Positions 23,501 through 35,310 of a stretch of DNA of 64,000 nt are shown piece by piece; position 1 is the first letter of the stretch; every line of letters begins with the position of its first letter. Below the pieces are notes generated by a model. The model was not told the DNA's origin, made no database searches, and was given only the letters and a program-made list of their open reading frames with translations. This DNA is from Paraescarpia echinospica. Lineage: Eukaryota; Annelida; Polychaeta; Sabellida; Siboglinidae. Where the stretch lies: assembly GCA_020002185.1 (NCBI GenBank), contig CM034544.1, forward strand, positions 916,823-980,822. The letters are read 5' to 3'. The translations under genes and the position numbers were made by a program.

Positions 23501-25670
23501 TATCCACTTGTTTCATTAAGATACGCCTTGAATACAGTATCCACTTGTTTAATTAAGAGACACCTTGTATATAGTATCCACTTGTTTCATTAAGAGGCAC
23601 CTTGTATATAGTATCCACTTGTTTCATTAAGATACGCCTTGAATACGGTATCCACTTGTTTCATTAAGAGACACCTTGTATATAGTATCCACTTGTTTCA
23701 TTAAGAGACGCCTTGAATTCTGTATCCACTTGTGTTATTAAGAGACACCTTGTATATAGTATCCACTTGTTTAATTAAGAGACACCTTGTATATAGTATC
23801 CACTTGTTTCATTAAGATACGCCTTGAATACAATATCCACTTGTTTCATTAAGAGACACCTTGTATATGGTATCCACTTGTTTCATTAAGAGACACCTTG
23901 TATATAGTATCCACTTGTTTCATTAAGATACGCCTTGAATACAGTATCCACTTGTTTAATTAAGAGACACCTTGTATATAGTATCCACTTGTTTCATTAA
24001 GAAGCACCTTGTATATAGTATCCACTTGTTTCATTAAGATACGCCTTGAATACGGTATCCACTTGTTTAATTAAGAGACACCTTGTATATAGTATCCACT
24101 TGTTTCATTAAGAGACGCCTTGAATTCTGTATCCACTTGTGTTATTAAGAGACACCTTGTATATAGTATCCACTTGTTTAATTAAGAGACACCTTGTATA
24201 TAGTATCCACTTGTTTCATTAAGATACGCCTTGAATACAATATCCACTTGTTTCATTAAGAGACACCTTGTATATGGTATCCACTTGTTTCATTAAGAGA
24301 CACCTTGTATATAGTATCCACTTGTTTCATTAAGATACGCCTTGAATACAGTATCCACTTGTTTAATTAAGAGACACCTTGTATATAGTATCCACTTGTT
24401 TCATTAAGAAGCACCTTGTATATAGTATCCACTTGTTTCATTAAGATACGCCTTGAATACGGTATCCACTTGTTTCATTAAGAGACACCTTGTATATAGT
24501 ATCCACTTGTTTCATTAAGAGACGCCTTGAATTCTGTATCCACTTGTGTTATTAAGAGACACCTTGTATATAGTATCCACTTGTTTCATTAAGAGACACC
24601 TTGTATACAGTATCCACTTGTTTCATTAAGATACGCCTTTAATAAAATATCCACTTGTTTCATTAAGAGACACCTTGTATATAGTATCCACTTGTTTCAT
24701 TAAGAGACACCTTGTATATAGTATCCACTTGTTTCATTAAGATACGCCTTGAATACGGTATCCTCTTTTTTCATTAAGAGACACCTTGTATATAGTATCC
24801 ACTTGTGTTATTAAGAGACACCTTGTATATATTATCCACTTGTTTCATCAAGAGACGCATTGAATACTGTATCCACTTGTGTTATTAAGAGACACCTTGT
24901 ATATAGTATCCACTTGTTTCATTAAGAGACACCTTGTATATAGTATCCACTTGTTTAATTAAGAGACACCTTGTATATAGTATCCACTTGTTTCATTAAG
25001 AGACACCTTGTATATAGTATCCACTTGTATTATTAAGAGACACCTTGTATATAGTATCCACTTGTTTCATCAAGAGACGCATTGAATACTGTATCCACTT
25101 GTGTTATTAAGAGACACCTTGTATATAGTATCCACTTGTTTCATTAAGAGACACCTTGTATATAGTATCCACTTATTTCATCAAGAGACGCCTTGAATAC
25201 TGTATCCACTTGTGTTATTAAGAGACACCTTGTATATAGTATCCACTTGTTTCATTAAGAGACACCTTGTATATAGTATCCACTTATTTCATCAAGAGAC
25301 GCCTTGAATACTGTATCCACTTGTGTTATTAAGAGACACCTTGTATACAGTATCCACTTGTTTCATTAAGAGACACCTTGTATATAATATCCACTTGTTT
25401 CATTAAGAGACACCTTGTATACAGTATCCACTTGTTTCATTAAGAGACACCTTGTATATAGTATCCACTTGTTTCATTAAGAGACGCCTTGAATACATTA
25501 TCCACTTGTTTCATTAAGAGTCACCTTGTATATATAGTATCCACTTGTTTCAATAATAGACTCCTTGTATATAGTATCCACTTGTTTCATTAATTGATAC
25601 CTTGTATACAGCATCCACTTGTTTCATTAAGAGACACCTTGTGTATAGTATCCACTTGTTTCGTTAAGAG
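17534..25670. repeat. Satellite-like array, 37-bp unit, about 220 copies
   Basis: The unit is CTTGTTTCATTAAGAGACAC plus CTTGTATATAGTATCCA. Four main monomer types recur: the consensus; a GATACGCCTTGAATACA type; a TCATCAAGAGACGCCTTG type; and a TGTGTTATTAAGAG type. They form higher-order blocks: the diagnostic AATTCTG recurs at 23716, 24123 and 24530, exactly 407 bp (11 units) apart. A 1,766-bp block is duplicated between about 18990 and 22520, and its right copy starts with a noisy patch at 20756-21240. Short open frames are incidental. Confidence 0.97.
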
Positions 25671-25917
25671 TATACAGTGTTGTTGTTTCACAAGTTATTC
25701 ATTGTGGGATTAATATAACTTTATTATAAATGTAATGCCATATTTAAGACATATTCATAAAGACCGTGCTAAATTTACCCAAAATGAAATGTTGATATAA
25801 ATTCTGAATAAAAATGTGTGAACTTGTAATGGCAACACAGGAGCGACACGAACCATGCAAGTCTTGAGACTACTAGACGAGGGAGGGGGATGTCTCGTGA
25901 TGACGTCAGAGATCGTT
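25671..25917. other. Unique spacer
   Basis: AT-rich single-copy sequence with AATAAAAATG near 25807 and a perfect TGACGTCA at 25901-25908. No gene recognised. Confidence 0.5.
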
Positions 25918-27117
25918 GTGTCGTCTAGTGGGTCGGTGTGTCGTCTAGTGGGTCGGCGTGTCGTCTGGTGGGTCGGTGTGTCGTCTGGTGGGTCGGTGTG
26001 TCGTCAGGTGGATCGGTGTGTTGTCTAGTGGGTCGGTTTGTCGTCTGGTGGGTATCTGTGTTGTCTAATGGGTCGGTGGGTCGTTTAGTGGGTCGGTGTG
26101 TCGTCTGGTGGGTTGGTGTGTCGTCTGGTGGGTAACTGTGTTGTCTAATGGGTTGGTGTGTCGTCTGGTGGGTCGGTGTGTCGTCTGGTGGGTCGGTCTG
26201 TCGTCTGGTGGGTCGGTATGTCGTCTGGTGGGTCGCCCTGTCGTCTAGTGGGTCGGTGTGTCGTCTAGTTGGTCGGTCTGTCGTTTGGTGGGTTGGTGTG
26301 TCGGTGTGTCGTCTGGTGGGTCGCTCTCTCAACTAGTGGGTCGGTGTGTCGTCTGGTGGGTCGGTGTGTCGGTGTATCGCCTGGTGGGCCGCTGTGTCGT
26401 CTGGTGGGTATTTGTGTTGTTTAGTGGGTCGGTGTGTCGTCTGGTGGGTTGGTGTGTCGTCTGTTGGATCGGTGTGTCGTCTGGTGGGTAGCTGTGTCGT
26501 CTAGTGGGTCGATGTGTCATATGGTGGGCCGGTGTGTCGTTTGGTGGGTCGATGTGTCGTCTGGTGGGTCGCTATGTCGAATATTGGTTCTGTGTGTCGT
26601 CTAGTGGATCGGTGTGTCGTCTACTGGGTCGCTTGGTAGTCTAGTGGGTCGCTGTGCCGTTTGGTAGGTTGGTGTGTCATCTAGTGGATCGAAGTGTCGT
26701 CTACTGGGTCGGTGTGTCATCTGGTGGGTCGATGTGTTGTCTGGTGGGTCGATTTGTTGTCTGGTGGGTCGCTGTGTCGTCTGATTTGTCGCTATGTTGT
26801 CTGGTGAGTCGCTATATCGTCTGGCGGGTCGGAGTGTCGTCTATTGGATCGGTATGTTGGCTGAGTGAGTCAGTGTGTTGGCTGGGTGGGTCGATATGTT
26901 GAATATTGGGTCGCTGTGTCTTCTAGTGGGACAGTGTGGCATCTGTTGGGTCGCTGTGTCGTCTAATAGGTCGCTGTGTCGTCTACTGGGTCGCTGTGTC
27001 GTCTGGTGGTTCGCTGTGTCGTCTGGTGGGTCGTTGTGTCGTCTGGTGGGTCGGTGTGTCGTCTAGTGGATCGCTGTGTCGTCCCAGTAGGTCGCTGTGT
27101 CGTCTGGTGGGTCGCTG
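25918..27117. repeat. Minisatellite, 20-bp unit, about 60 copies
   Basis: Units of TCGTCTGGTGGGTCGGTGTG with frequent substitutions (CTAGTGG, GGTCGCTGTG) and a few shortened or lengthened copies (for example near 26300 and 26370). Right-hand units favour GTCGCTGTG over GTCGGTGTG. Open frames on both strands follow from the low density of stop codons in the unit. Confidence 0.95.
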
Positions 27118-27979
27118 TGACAGGAGCTGACAGCCGGCGCCGCGATAAGGCGACAGCGGCCGGTGTTTTTCGCTCATCGATCCGTCGTTAGCGCCGAGTC
27201 GAGGCGACGGCGACAGACGTAATCGGTCTCGATCAATCACTCGCTTTCTCGCGCTCCACTGCTTCTGGCGATGGCCGCTAGATGGCGTCCCGTCGGCCTA
27301 TTCCCATCGCGTCAAGTATATCCGGTCATAACGAACAACTGATATCATTATCGGCTTCTTGTCGGGCGGCAGTAATACGTGGAATGCTTAGATTAGTATT
27401 GGGGATTTGGTTAATCCCACAATCACACCGCTAAGGTCGACGATTATTAGTAAATTTATAAAATTATAAAAATTAAGTTTAAAAATGCACGATTACGAAT
27501 ATTGTTTTTGTGTGGCACAACCAGCCGGGCTGATTTCTTTGCCAAATATCTAGTGTCGATAGTTCAGTGTACTATCTACAAAAATTGTTGATGACTAAAT
27601 TTACATTCGATGCTACAGTAGCGCCACTTCGACTGTCGCGATGCAACGACAGTGCGACGTATCGCCACATCCAATAGCGCACGTCGACCAGCTGAATCGT
27701 GCACAATCGTGCACACCGTCGTTTATTCCATGTAAATGATGTCATACAAGGAATTATATATTTTACTTTGAGTAAGTTACACATAGGAAAGGATGTTCCC
27801 ACCCTTGGCCTACGTGCAACATCGGACGCCAAGGACACATAGAGTAACGCCACGTGGTGGGCCGCGGGCGGGGTGACTCTTTAGGGGTGAGTGGGAGGGG
27901 TAACAAGACGTGTCGAAGAGTGTAAGGAAAGGGTAAATATAAGGGGATGGCGTCTGTGAATACGAGACAATGCGAGACT
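27118..27979. other. Unique island next to the 20-bp array
   Basis: CpG-rich from 27118 to 27300, then AT-richer. Contains CCGCTAGATGGCGT at 27275-27288, a close match to the CTCF core CCASYAGRKGGCRS. No gene recognised. Confidence 0.45.
27275..27288 (+). promoter_or_regulatory. CTCF-like binding motif
   Basis: CCGCTAGATGGCGT matches the metazoan CTCF core at 13 of 14 positions by my comparison (G for A at the third). It lies in GC-rich unique DNA 160 bp to the right of a 1.2-kb array. Whether this organism's CTCF binds here is unknown. Confidence 0.4.
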
Positions 27980-28208
27980 ATGTTCACCTATCCACCTGTC
28001 TACGTGTCCACTTGTCCGTCTGTCTACTTGTCCACCTGCCCACCTGTCCACCCTTCTATCTGTTCATCTATATACTAGTCTACCAGTCCACCTGTCCACC
28101 TGTCCACATGTCTATATGTCCACCTGTCCGTCTGCCTACATGTCCATCTGTCCATCTGTCCATCTATCTACCAGTCTACCAGTCCACCTGTCTACCTGTC
28201 CACCTGTC
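27980..28208. repeat. Degenerate CTGTCCAC-type repeat
   Basis: Runs of CCACCTGTC, CTACCAGTC and CCATCTGTC with period 8-12 bp. CACCTG E-boxes are therefore repeated. Confidence 0.88.
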
Positions 28209-28663
28209 TCTCGACAAGACACACGGGGATCAGTTGGCCTGCCTGAGACGGAGACCGTGACAGGTGAGTCGAGTGACCATTAGTGAGATGTCCAGCGCCT
28301 CTGTGTCCGTCTTCCGGCCAACTCGTCCACGCCACAGTCCGACCTTTCATCCGCCGCTTAATTAATTCTTCATATCTGGGCCTACCTGCCGTGTTGCCGG
28401 CCGCCGTCAGGCACAAAGACCTCGGACCCCTCAATTTAGTCGCCTTTCTGCAGCTGTCAGACAACATCAGTGAGACCTGCGGCCGATTAGCTGCAAGGCC
28501 GGTTTGTGCGGAATGTCTCGGTAATGTATCGTTTTGATCAAACTGTCGCTTCGCATAATTTCGCCGGTCTTCAACGAACCGAACACTGTTGTCAGTCGCA
28601 GGCTATATATCGGGGTCGTGCCAAAACGGCGAAAAATATTTACTTTGATTAGTACGTTTGGAT

Positions 28664-28698
<35 letters not shown>

Positions 28699-29954
28699 AT
28701 GCGCGCAAAGCGCGTGTGTGCGTGCGTATGTACGTTCGTGCGTGTGTGTGCGTACGTTTGAGCGCGTGTTTACGGGCGTATCCTATCGAACAAACATAGA
28801 CATCGACCCAGACGGAAGACCAACGACAAATGCACGAGGAAGTGTACTTCTCGACGGTGGTTCTAGTCGCGGGGCCGTCGTGCCGCCGTCGTGCCGCCGT
28901 CTACACTCCGAGGCTTCGGCCGCCGCCTTGCATCTCTCAATACCGCCTAATTTGAAGCACTTTAGCGGTGCATCTGCGGCGACAATACGGCCTAATGATC
29001 CCGTCTTCCCGCTTGACCCGGCTCGAGGGACACAATGGGTCGACGGCACCCGGGCCGGATGTTCTCCCTCTTTCTCGCCCACTCCGTGTCCTGGGAGTCG
29101 GCGCGCGGGGCAAGGGACAATTAGACGCCGATGGAGCGACGCAGGGGGTCGGGTGGGGGGGGGCTGACGAGGACATTGAGAGTTCTAGGAAACGTTCTCT
29201 GGCAACAGGCGCTATTTGATTAGAAGAAGTAGAGGAAGGCTGAACGTTGCGTGCACACTGGTAGTAACATATCATCTTCATATATTCTTTCTCTTCTTCT
29301 GATTTGCTCTTCTTGTGCTTTCTTCTTCTTCTTCTTATAATTATTATTCCGTTTCTCATTATTATTATTAGCATTATTATTATTACTATTTGATTATTAT
29401 GTTCCTTCTGTTTTCTTGTTCGTTTTCTTTTCTTCTTTTCTACTTCTTTATTTTCATCTTCTATGTCCGCCGTGACGTCATCGTGTCTTCCCTACGCCTG
29501 TTGTTCCCACTATGTCTGCCTCAGGTTGTTCCTAGTTGGTGGAGTTGTCACTATTTCCTAGACACGACGCTTTATCGCACTATACTTTACGTCGATACTC
29601 TTTGCGTGACTCACTGAAAACGTTCCTGTAACTTTTAATAATAATAATAATAAGATAACTTCTATTGCATCTAATTCCTTGGAAACCAAGCTCAGAGGCG
29701 CATCAAAACAAAAGGATTGGTCAATCTCAAAATCCGTAAGCAGTTCGATCCCATTCTCTGCTCTCGCCTGGTTGCCGTCCTTCCTTCAACAGACGCCGTA
29801 TCCCGAGCAACACGCGACAGTCGCGTTCACAAATCTGTGTTACAGTCACTGCTGGAAAGACCGCTTTCGACAGTTGACTATAAAAACAGCGGACAGACTC
29901 TTCGCGTTGGTTCACAGAGCCGTTTGCTGGGAGCGCAACGTTGTTTGTGACAGT
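28209..29954. other. Unique stretch with GT and TTC/ATT microsatellites
   Basis: 28300-28620 is single-copy and GC-rich, with GCACAAAGAC near 28409, CAGCTGTCAG near 28450 and the palindromic TCF-like TTTTGATCAAAC at 28533-28544. (GT)n lies at 28664-28699, a GC-rich block at 28840-29170, TTC/ATT runs at 29310-29400 and (AAT)n at 29638-29652. 29680-29957 has an open frame of about 90 aa with no recognisable domain. No gene called. Confidence 0.45.
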
Positions 29955-30105
29955 TAAAGGAAAACAAATGACTTCTTTTGGGGCCTATGCATCTAACAGA
30001 TTTAATAAAACTAACAGTTAGCAACTATACATTAAATAATATTATGTCGGCAATTTATTTGAATAACCTTATTGAAGCCACACAATTAAAATTGCACGGA
30101 CAGCG
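29955..30105 (+). repeat. Dispersed repeat, copy A, left part
   Basis: Shares blocks with 41115-41235: GGGGCCTATGCATCTAA against GGGCCTACGCATCCAA, AATATTATG, and AACCTTATTGAAGCCACA against GACCTTGTTGAAGACACA. Roughly 70 percent identity by eye. It is a member of an unidentified interspersed family whose right part in this copy lies beyond the 26-bp array. Confidence 0.65.
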
Positions 30106-30232
30106 ATACTATGATAGGAATCGTGACGCCAACAATGCCATCCAAAATCGCAAGTCTTCAAACTGAGAATTTTACTCTAGTTCGCGTAGCCGAATTTGTT
30201 TTGGCTCTACAACTACTAAAAACGCATCCATT

Positions 30233-32212
30233 CAGTGCATTGCATGGCATTATAACAGTAGTGCACTGCATGGCATTATAACAGTAGTGCACGGTAAGGC
30301 ATTATAACAGTAGTGCACTGCATGGCATTATAACAGTAGTGCACTGCATGGCATTATAACAGTAATGCGCTGTACGGCATTATAACAGTAGTGCACTGCA
30401 TGGCATTATAACAGTAGTGCACTGCTTGACATTATAACAGTAGTGCACTGTATGGCATTATAACACTAGTGCACTTAAAGGCATTATAACAGTAGTGCAC
30501 TGCATGGCATTATAACAGTAGTGCACTGCATGGCATTATAACAGTAGTGCACTGAATGGCATTATAACACTAGTGCACTTAAAGGCATTATAACAGTAGT
30601 GCACTGCATGGCATTATAACAGTAGTGCACTGCATGGCATTATAACAGTAGTGCACTGAATGGCATTATAACAGTAGTGCACTGAATGGCATTATAACAG
30701 TAGTGCACTGAATGGCATTATAACAGTAGTGCACTGCATGGCATTATAACAGTAGTGCACTGCATGGCATTATAACAGTAGTGCACTGCATGGCATTACA
30801 ACAGTAGTGCACTGCATGGCATTATAACAGTAGTGCACTGTACGACATTATAACAGTAGTGCACTGAATGGCATTATAACAGTAGTGCACTGCATGGCAT
30901 TATAACAGTAGTGCACTGCATGGCATTATAACAGTAGTGCACTGAATGGCATTATAACAGTAGTGCACTGCATGGCATTATAACAGTAGTGCACTGAATG
31001 GCATTATAACAGTAGTGCACTGCATGGCATTATAACAATAGTGCACTGCATGGCATTATAACAGTAGTGCACTGTATGACATTATAACAATAGTGCACTG
31101 CATGGCATTATAACAGTAGTGCACTGTATGACATTATAACAGTAGTGCACTGCATGGCATTATAACAGTAGTGCACTCTATGACATCATAACAGTAGTGC
31201 ACTGCATGGCATTATAACAGTAGTGCAGTGTACGGCATTATAACAGTAGTGCACTGCATGGCATTATAACAATAATGCACTGTACGGCATTATAACAGTA
31301 GTGCACTGCATGACATTATAACAGTAGTGCACTGCTTGACATTATAACAGTAGTGCACTGTATGGCATAATAACACTAGTGCACTTAAAGGCATTATAAC
31401 AGTAGTGCACTGCATAGCATTACAAAAGTAGTGCACTGCATGGCATTACAACAGTAGTGCACTGCATGGCATTATAACAGTAGTGCACTGCATGGCATTA
31501 TAACAGTAGTGCACTGCATGGCATTATAACAGTAGTGCACTGCACGGCATTATAACAGTAGTGCACTGTATGGCATTATAACAGTAGTGCACTGAATGGC
31601 ATTATAACAGTAGTGCACTGTACGACATTATAACAGTAGTGCACTGCATGGCATTATAACAGTAGTGCACTGCATGGCATTATAACAGTAGTGCACTGCA
31701 TGGCATTATAACAGTAGTGCACTGTACGGCATTATAACAGTAGTGCACTGCATGGCATTATAACAGTAATGCACTGTACGACATTATAACAGTAGTGCAC
31801 TGCATGGCATTATAACAGTAGTGCACTGCTTGACATTATAACAGTAGTGCACTGTATGGCATAATAACACTAGTGCACTTAAAGGCATTATAACAGTAGT
31901 GCACTGCATGGCATTATAACAGTAGTGCACTGCATGGCATTATAACAGTAGTGCACTGCATGGCATTATACCAGTAGTGCACTGCATGGCATTACAACAG
32001 TAGTGCACTGCATGGCATTACAACAGTAGTGCACTGCATGGCATTATAACAGTAGTGCACTGTACGGCATTATAACAGTAGTGCACTTAAAGGCATTATA
32101 ACAGTAGTGCACTTAAAGGCATTATAACAGTAGTGCACTGCATGGCATTATAACAGTAGTGCACTGTACGGCATTATAACAGTAGTGCACTTAAAGGCAT
32201 TATAACAGTAGT
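30233..32212. repeat. Minisatellite, 26-bp unit, about 76 copies
   Basis: The unit is GCATTATAACAGTAGTGCAC plus TGCATG, with TGTACG, TGAATG and TTAAAG variants of the last six bases. Variant strings recur in order (TGCTTGACATTA, then TATGGCATAATAACACTAG, then TTAAAGG near 30425, 31325 and 31830), showing block duplication. The array is embedded between the two halves of a dispersed repeat. Confidence 0.96.
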
Positions 32213-32629
32213 TACAACTGTAACTCTGAATCGAAGAGAATACGAGAAACCAACATATGAGCTGGTGTATTAAAAAACACGAGTCACCGCAGGGTCAAGG
32301 TCAAGGAAGCTCTAGGCGCCTATTGGTCAAGCATCGGGGCGTGTTTCAATATGTTAGCCGCTGGGAACTATGAGCTTTCATAACAATTCCACACTTTGAA
32401 AATACATTCTGAATAAACCACATGCGTGATATTGTTGATTGTAGTAGCAAATGGTCAGATTGTGTTTACTCGTATAGGTGTGTAGGCCAACATAATTGTC
32501 TTTGTTTCACTTTAATATACATGTTGTCAGCATTAGCGTTTCTGAATGGAATGTTGTCTAGATTTACCGCGCTCAATAAGTTGATTTATTACATTACTAC
32601 ATTATGAAATGATTATTTGAGATAAATCT
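32213..32629. other. Unique stretch with dispersed repeat copy A, right part
   Basis: 32385-32470 aligns with 41330-41415: CTTTGAAAATACATTCTGAA against CTTTGAGACCTCATTGTGGG, then GTTGATTGTAGTAGCAAATG against GTTGATTGCAGCTGCAAATG. A 60-aa open frame at 32422-32607 has no recognisable domain and is not called. Confidence 0.62.
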
Positions 32630-33000
32630 CAGTCATTGGCTGAGGCACCCTTCACTGTTGCCCGCGTCAGTCATTGGCTGAGCCACCCTTCACTGTTGCC
32701 CGCGTCAGTCATTGGCTGAGCCACCCTTCACTGGTGTCCGTGTCAGTCATTGGCTGAGCCACCCTTCACTGTTGCTCGCGTCAGTCATTGGCTGATCCAC
32801 CCTTCACTGGTGCCCGTGTCAGTCATTGGCTGAGCCACCCTTCACTGTTGCCCGCGTCAGTCATTAGCTGAGCCACCCTTCACTGTTGCCCGCGTCAGTC
32901 ATTAGCTGAGCCACCCTTCACTGTTGCCCGCGTCAGTCATTAGCTGAGCCACCCTTCACTGTTGCCCGCGTCAGTCATTGGCTGAGCCACCCTTCACTGT
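32630..33000. repeat. Minisatellite, 38-bp unit, about 10 copies up to the gap
   Basis: The unit is CAGTCATTGGCTGAGCCACC plus CTTCACTGTTGCCCGCGT. Seven of ten visible units keep ATTGGCTGA, an inverted CCAAT box close to the NF-Y consensus; three have ATTAGCTGA. The array is cut by the scaffold gap, so its true length is unknown. Confidence 0.95.
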
Positions 33001-34000
33001 NNNNNNNNNNNNNNNNNNNNNNNNNNNNNNNNNNNNNNNNNNNNNNNNNNNNNNNNNNNNNNNNNNNNNNNNNNNNNNNNNNNNNNNNNNNNNNNNNNNN
33101 NNNNNNNNNNNNNNNNNNNNNNNNNNNNNNNNNNNNNNNNNNNNNNNNNNNNNNNNNNNNNNNNNNNNNNNNNNNNNNNNNNNNNNNNNNNNNNNNNNNN
33201 NNNNNNNNNNNNNNNNNNNNNNNNNNNNNNNNNNNNNNNNNNNNNNNNNNNNNNNNNNNNNNNNNNNNNNNNNNNNNNNNNNNNNNNNNNNNNNNNNNNN
33301 NNNNNNNNNNNNNNNNNNNNNNNNNNNNNNNNNNNNNNNNNNNNNNNNNNNNNNNNNNNNNNNNNNNNNNNNNNNNNNNNNNNNNNNNNNNNNNNNNNNN
33401 NNNNNNNNNNNNNNNNNNNNNNNNNNNNNNNNNNNNNNNNNNNNNNNNNNNNNNNNNNNNNNNNNNNNNNNNNNNNNNNNNNNNNNNNNNNNNNNNNNNN
33501 NNNNNNNNNNNNNNNNNNNNNNNNNNNNNNNNNNNNNNNNNNNNNNNNNNNNNNNNNNNNNNNNNNNNNNNNNNNNNNNNNNNNNNNNNNNNNNNNNNNN
33601 NNNNNNNNNNNNNNNNNNNNNNNNNNNNNNNNNNNNNNNNNNNNNNNNNNNNNNNNNNNNNNNNNNNNNNNNNNNNNNNNNNNNNNNNNNNNNNNNNNNN
33701 NNNNNNNNNNNNNNNNNNNNNNNNNNNNNNNNNNNNNNNNNNNNNNNNNNNNNNNNNNNNNNNNNNNNNNNNNNNNNNNNNNNNNNNNNNNNNNNNNNNN
33801 NNNNNNNNNNNNNNNNNNNNNNNNNNNNNNNNNNNNNNNNNNNNNNNNNNNNNNNNNNNNNNNNNNNNNNNNNNNNNNNNNNNNNNNNNNNNNNNNNNNN
33901 NNNNNNNNNNNNNNNNNNNNNNNNNNNNNNNNNNNNNNNNNNNNNNNNNNNNNNNNNNNNNNNNNNNNNNNNNNNNNNNNNNNNNNNNNNNNNNNNNNNN
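33001..34000. other. Scaffold gap of 1,000 N
   Basis: Exactly 1,000 unknown bases, probably a fixed-size placeholder. The left edge is inside the 38-bp array and the right edge begins AAGCTTCGCC in unique sequence. The gap probably reflects unresolved tandem repeat. Frames drawn across it are meaningless. Confidence 0.99.
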
Positions 34001-34279
34001 AAGCTTCGCCGTTAACTCTCGTCGTAGCGACAACGACGACGACAACAGCACGTCATTTGTGAAGCGGAACGACGTCATAAAGTCGTGTGACTTTGATCTA
34101 TTGTGTTTTATATGATACGTTCGGATCCTCCACAACGTTACGTTAGTGCTGTTGTCGCTGGAAGATGGCACAAATCCCGTCTTTGGCGTCTCACCTGGCA
34201 GTGTTGACGACGACCTCACAATCTCAGTTATGTCTGGTGACACACATTATCATTTGGTATTATTATTATTTTACTCATT
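34001..34279. other. Unique spacer
   Basis: Single-copy sequence with a GACAACGACGACGACAAC run near 34027. No gene. Confidence 0.5.
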
Positions 34280-34690
34280 CGGTGATTCTGCTGGTCATCT
34301 GGTGACTCTGTTATCTGGCGACTGTCCTGTCAAGCATGATCATATGGTGACTCTCCTGTCAAGCATGATCATCTGGTGACACTTCTGTCAAGCATGATCA
34401 TCTGGCGACTCTCCTGTCAAGCATGATCATCTGGTGACTATTCTGTCAAGCATGATCATCTGGTGACTCTCTTGTCAAGCATGATCATCTGGTGACTCTC
34501 TTGTCATGCATGATCATCTGGTGACTCTCCTGTCAAGCATGATCATCTGGTGATTGTCCTGTCAAATTTGATCATCTGGTGACACTCCTGTTAAAAATGA
34601 TCATATGGTGACACTCTTGTCAAACGTGATCATCTGGTGACACTCCTGTCAAACATGATCATCTGGTGACACTTATGTTCATCTGATGAC
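34280..34690. repeat. Minisatellite, 29-bp unit, about 14 copies
   Basis: Units of GACTCTCCTGTCAAGCATGA plus TCATCTGGT, each containing TGATCA and CATCTG. The ends of the array are more diverged than the middle. Confidence 0.92.
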
Positions 34691-35310
34691 CTTGATATGT
34701 ATCACGAATTAAACCGTGTTGGTTCTTTAAGCATATGACGGCGATCAATGTCCTACTCTCGACTAATGCACCACAACTATTTCACAAGTGACGCACACAA
34801 GGCGTGGACCACGACAACTTTCGTTATGCAATAATTGCTACAGTGATATCCTTGTACCAGCGTATCCGTGCACACTTTCCGGACCAACTACACGCACACT
34901 ACATGCCGCATGATTTATTCCGTCTATTTATAAACAGATATCAATTCATTCGGTTTTATTCTCAGCCGTCGCTCGCGGCCGCGTGCGACATCAATAATTC
35001 AGCCGTATCGAGTGCGCAGGCGCCACTTGAATGGAGGCGCCGCTAAATAATTCACGTCCGCTTTTTTATCGAACCTGGCTCGTGAAACTGGCAACGATTG
35101 TGGCTGATCGCTCGGCCTCGCCCTAACAATGGGTGGTAATGGGCGGCTCTTTGATCTCGCGGTCCCTCAAGCCGGCGGTTTTGTTCTCGTTTGTTTGCCC
35201 TAGTCTTCTGCAATTGAAGAGCGTTACACGGCTGAGATCTGTCGTCGCGCCGAGCTGTTCGTGAAATATTAATCTAGCATGTCACTGTCTGCGATAACTG
35301 CAGTGCCAAC
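34691..35310. other. Unique island, candidate enhancer
   Basis: Single-copy, GC-richer than its flanks. At 35125-35157 it holds AACAATGG (SOX type), TGGGTGGTA (GLI-like) and CTTTGATCT (TCF/LEF type) in 33 bp. No coding signal. Function is an inference from motif clustering. Confidence 0.42.

Noticed and set aside
10172..25670. CRISPR-like arrays (repeat plus spacer)
   Set aside because: Units are contiguous tandem repeats with no unique spacers and no cas genes, in a eukaryotic context.
29679..29957. Open frames of 77-92 aa in single-copy DNA
   Set aside because: No recognisable domain; frames on both strands are of similar length; no splice or initiation support.
32975..34243. Long frames on both strands across the gap
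   Set aside because: They run through 1,000 unknown bases and have no content.
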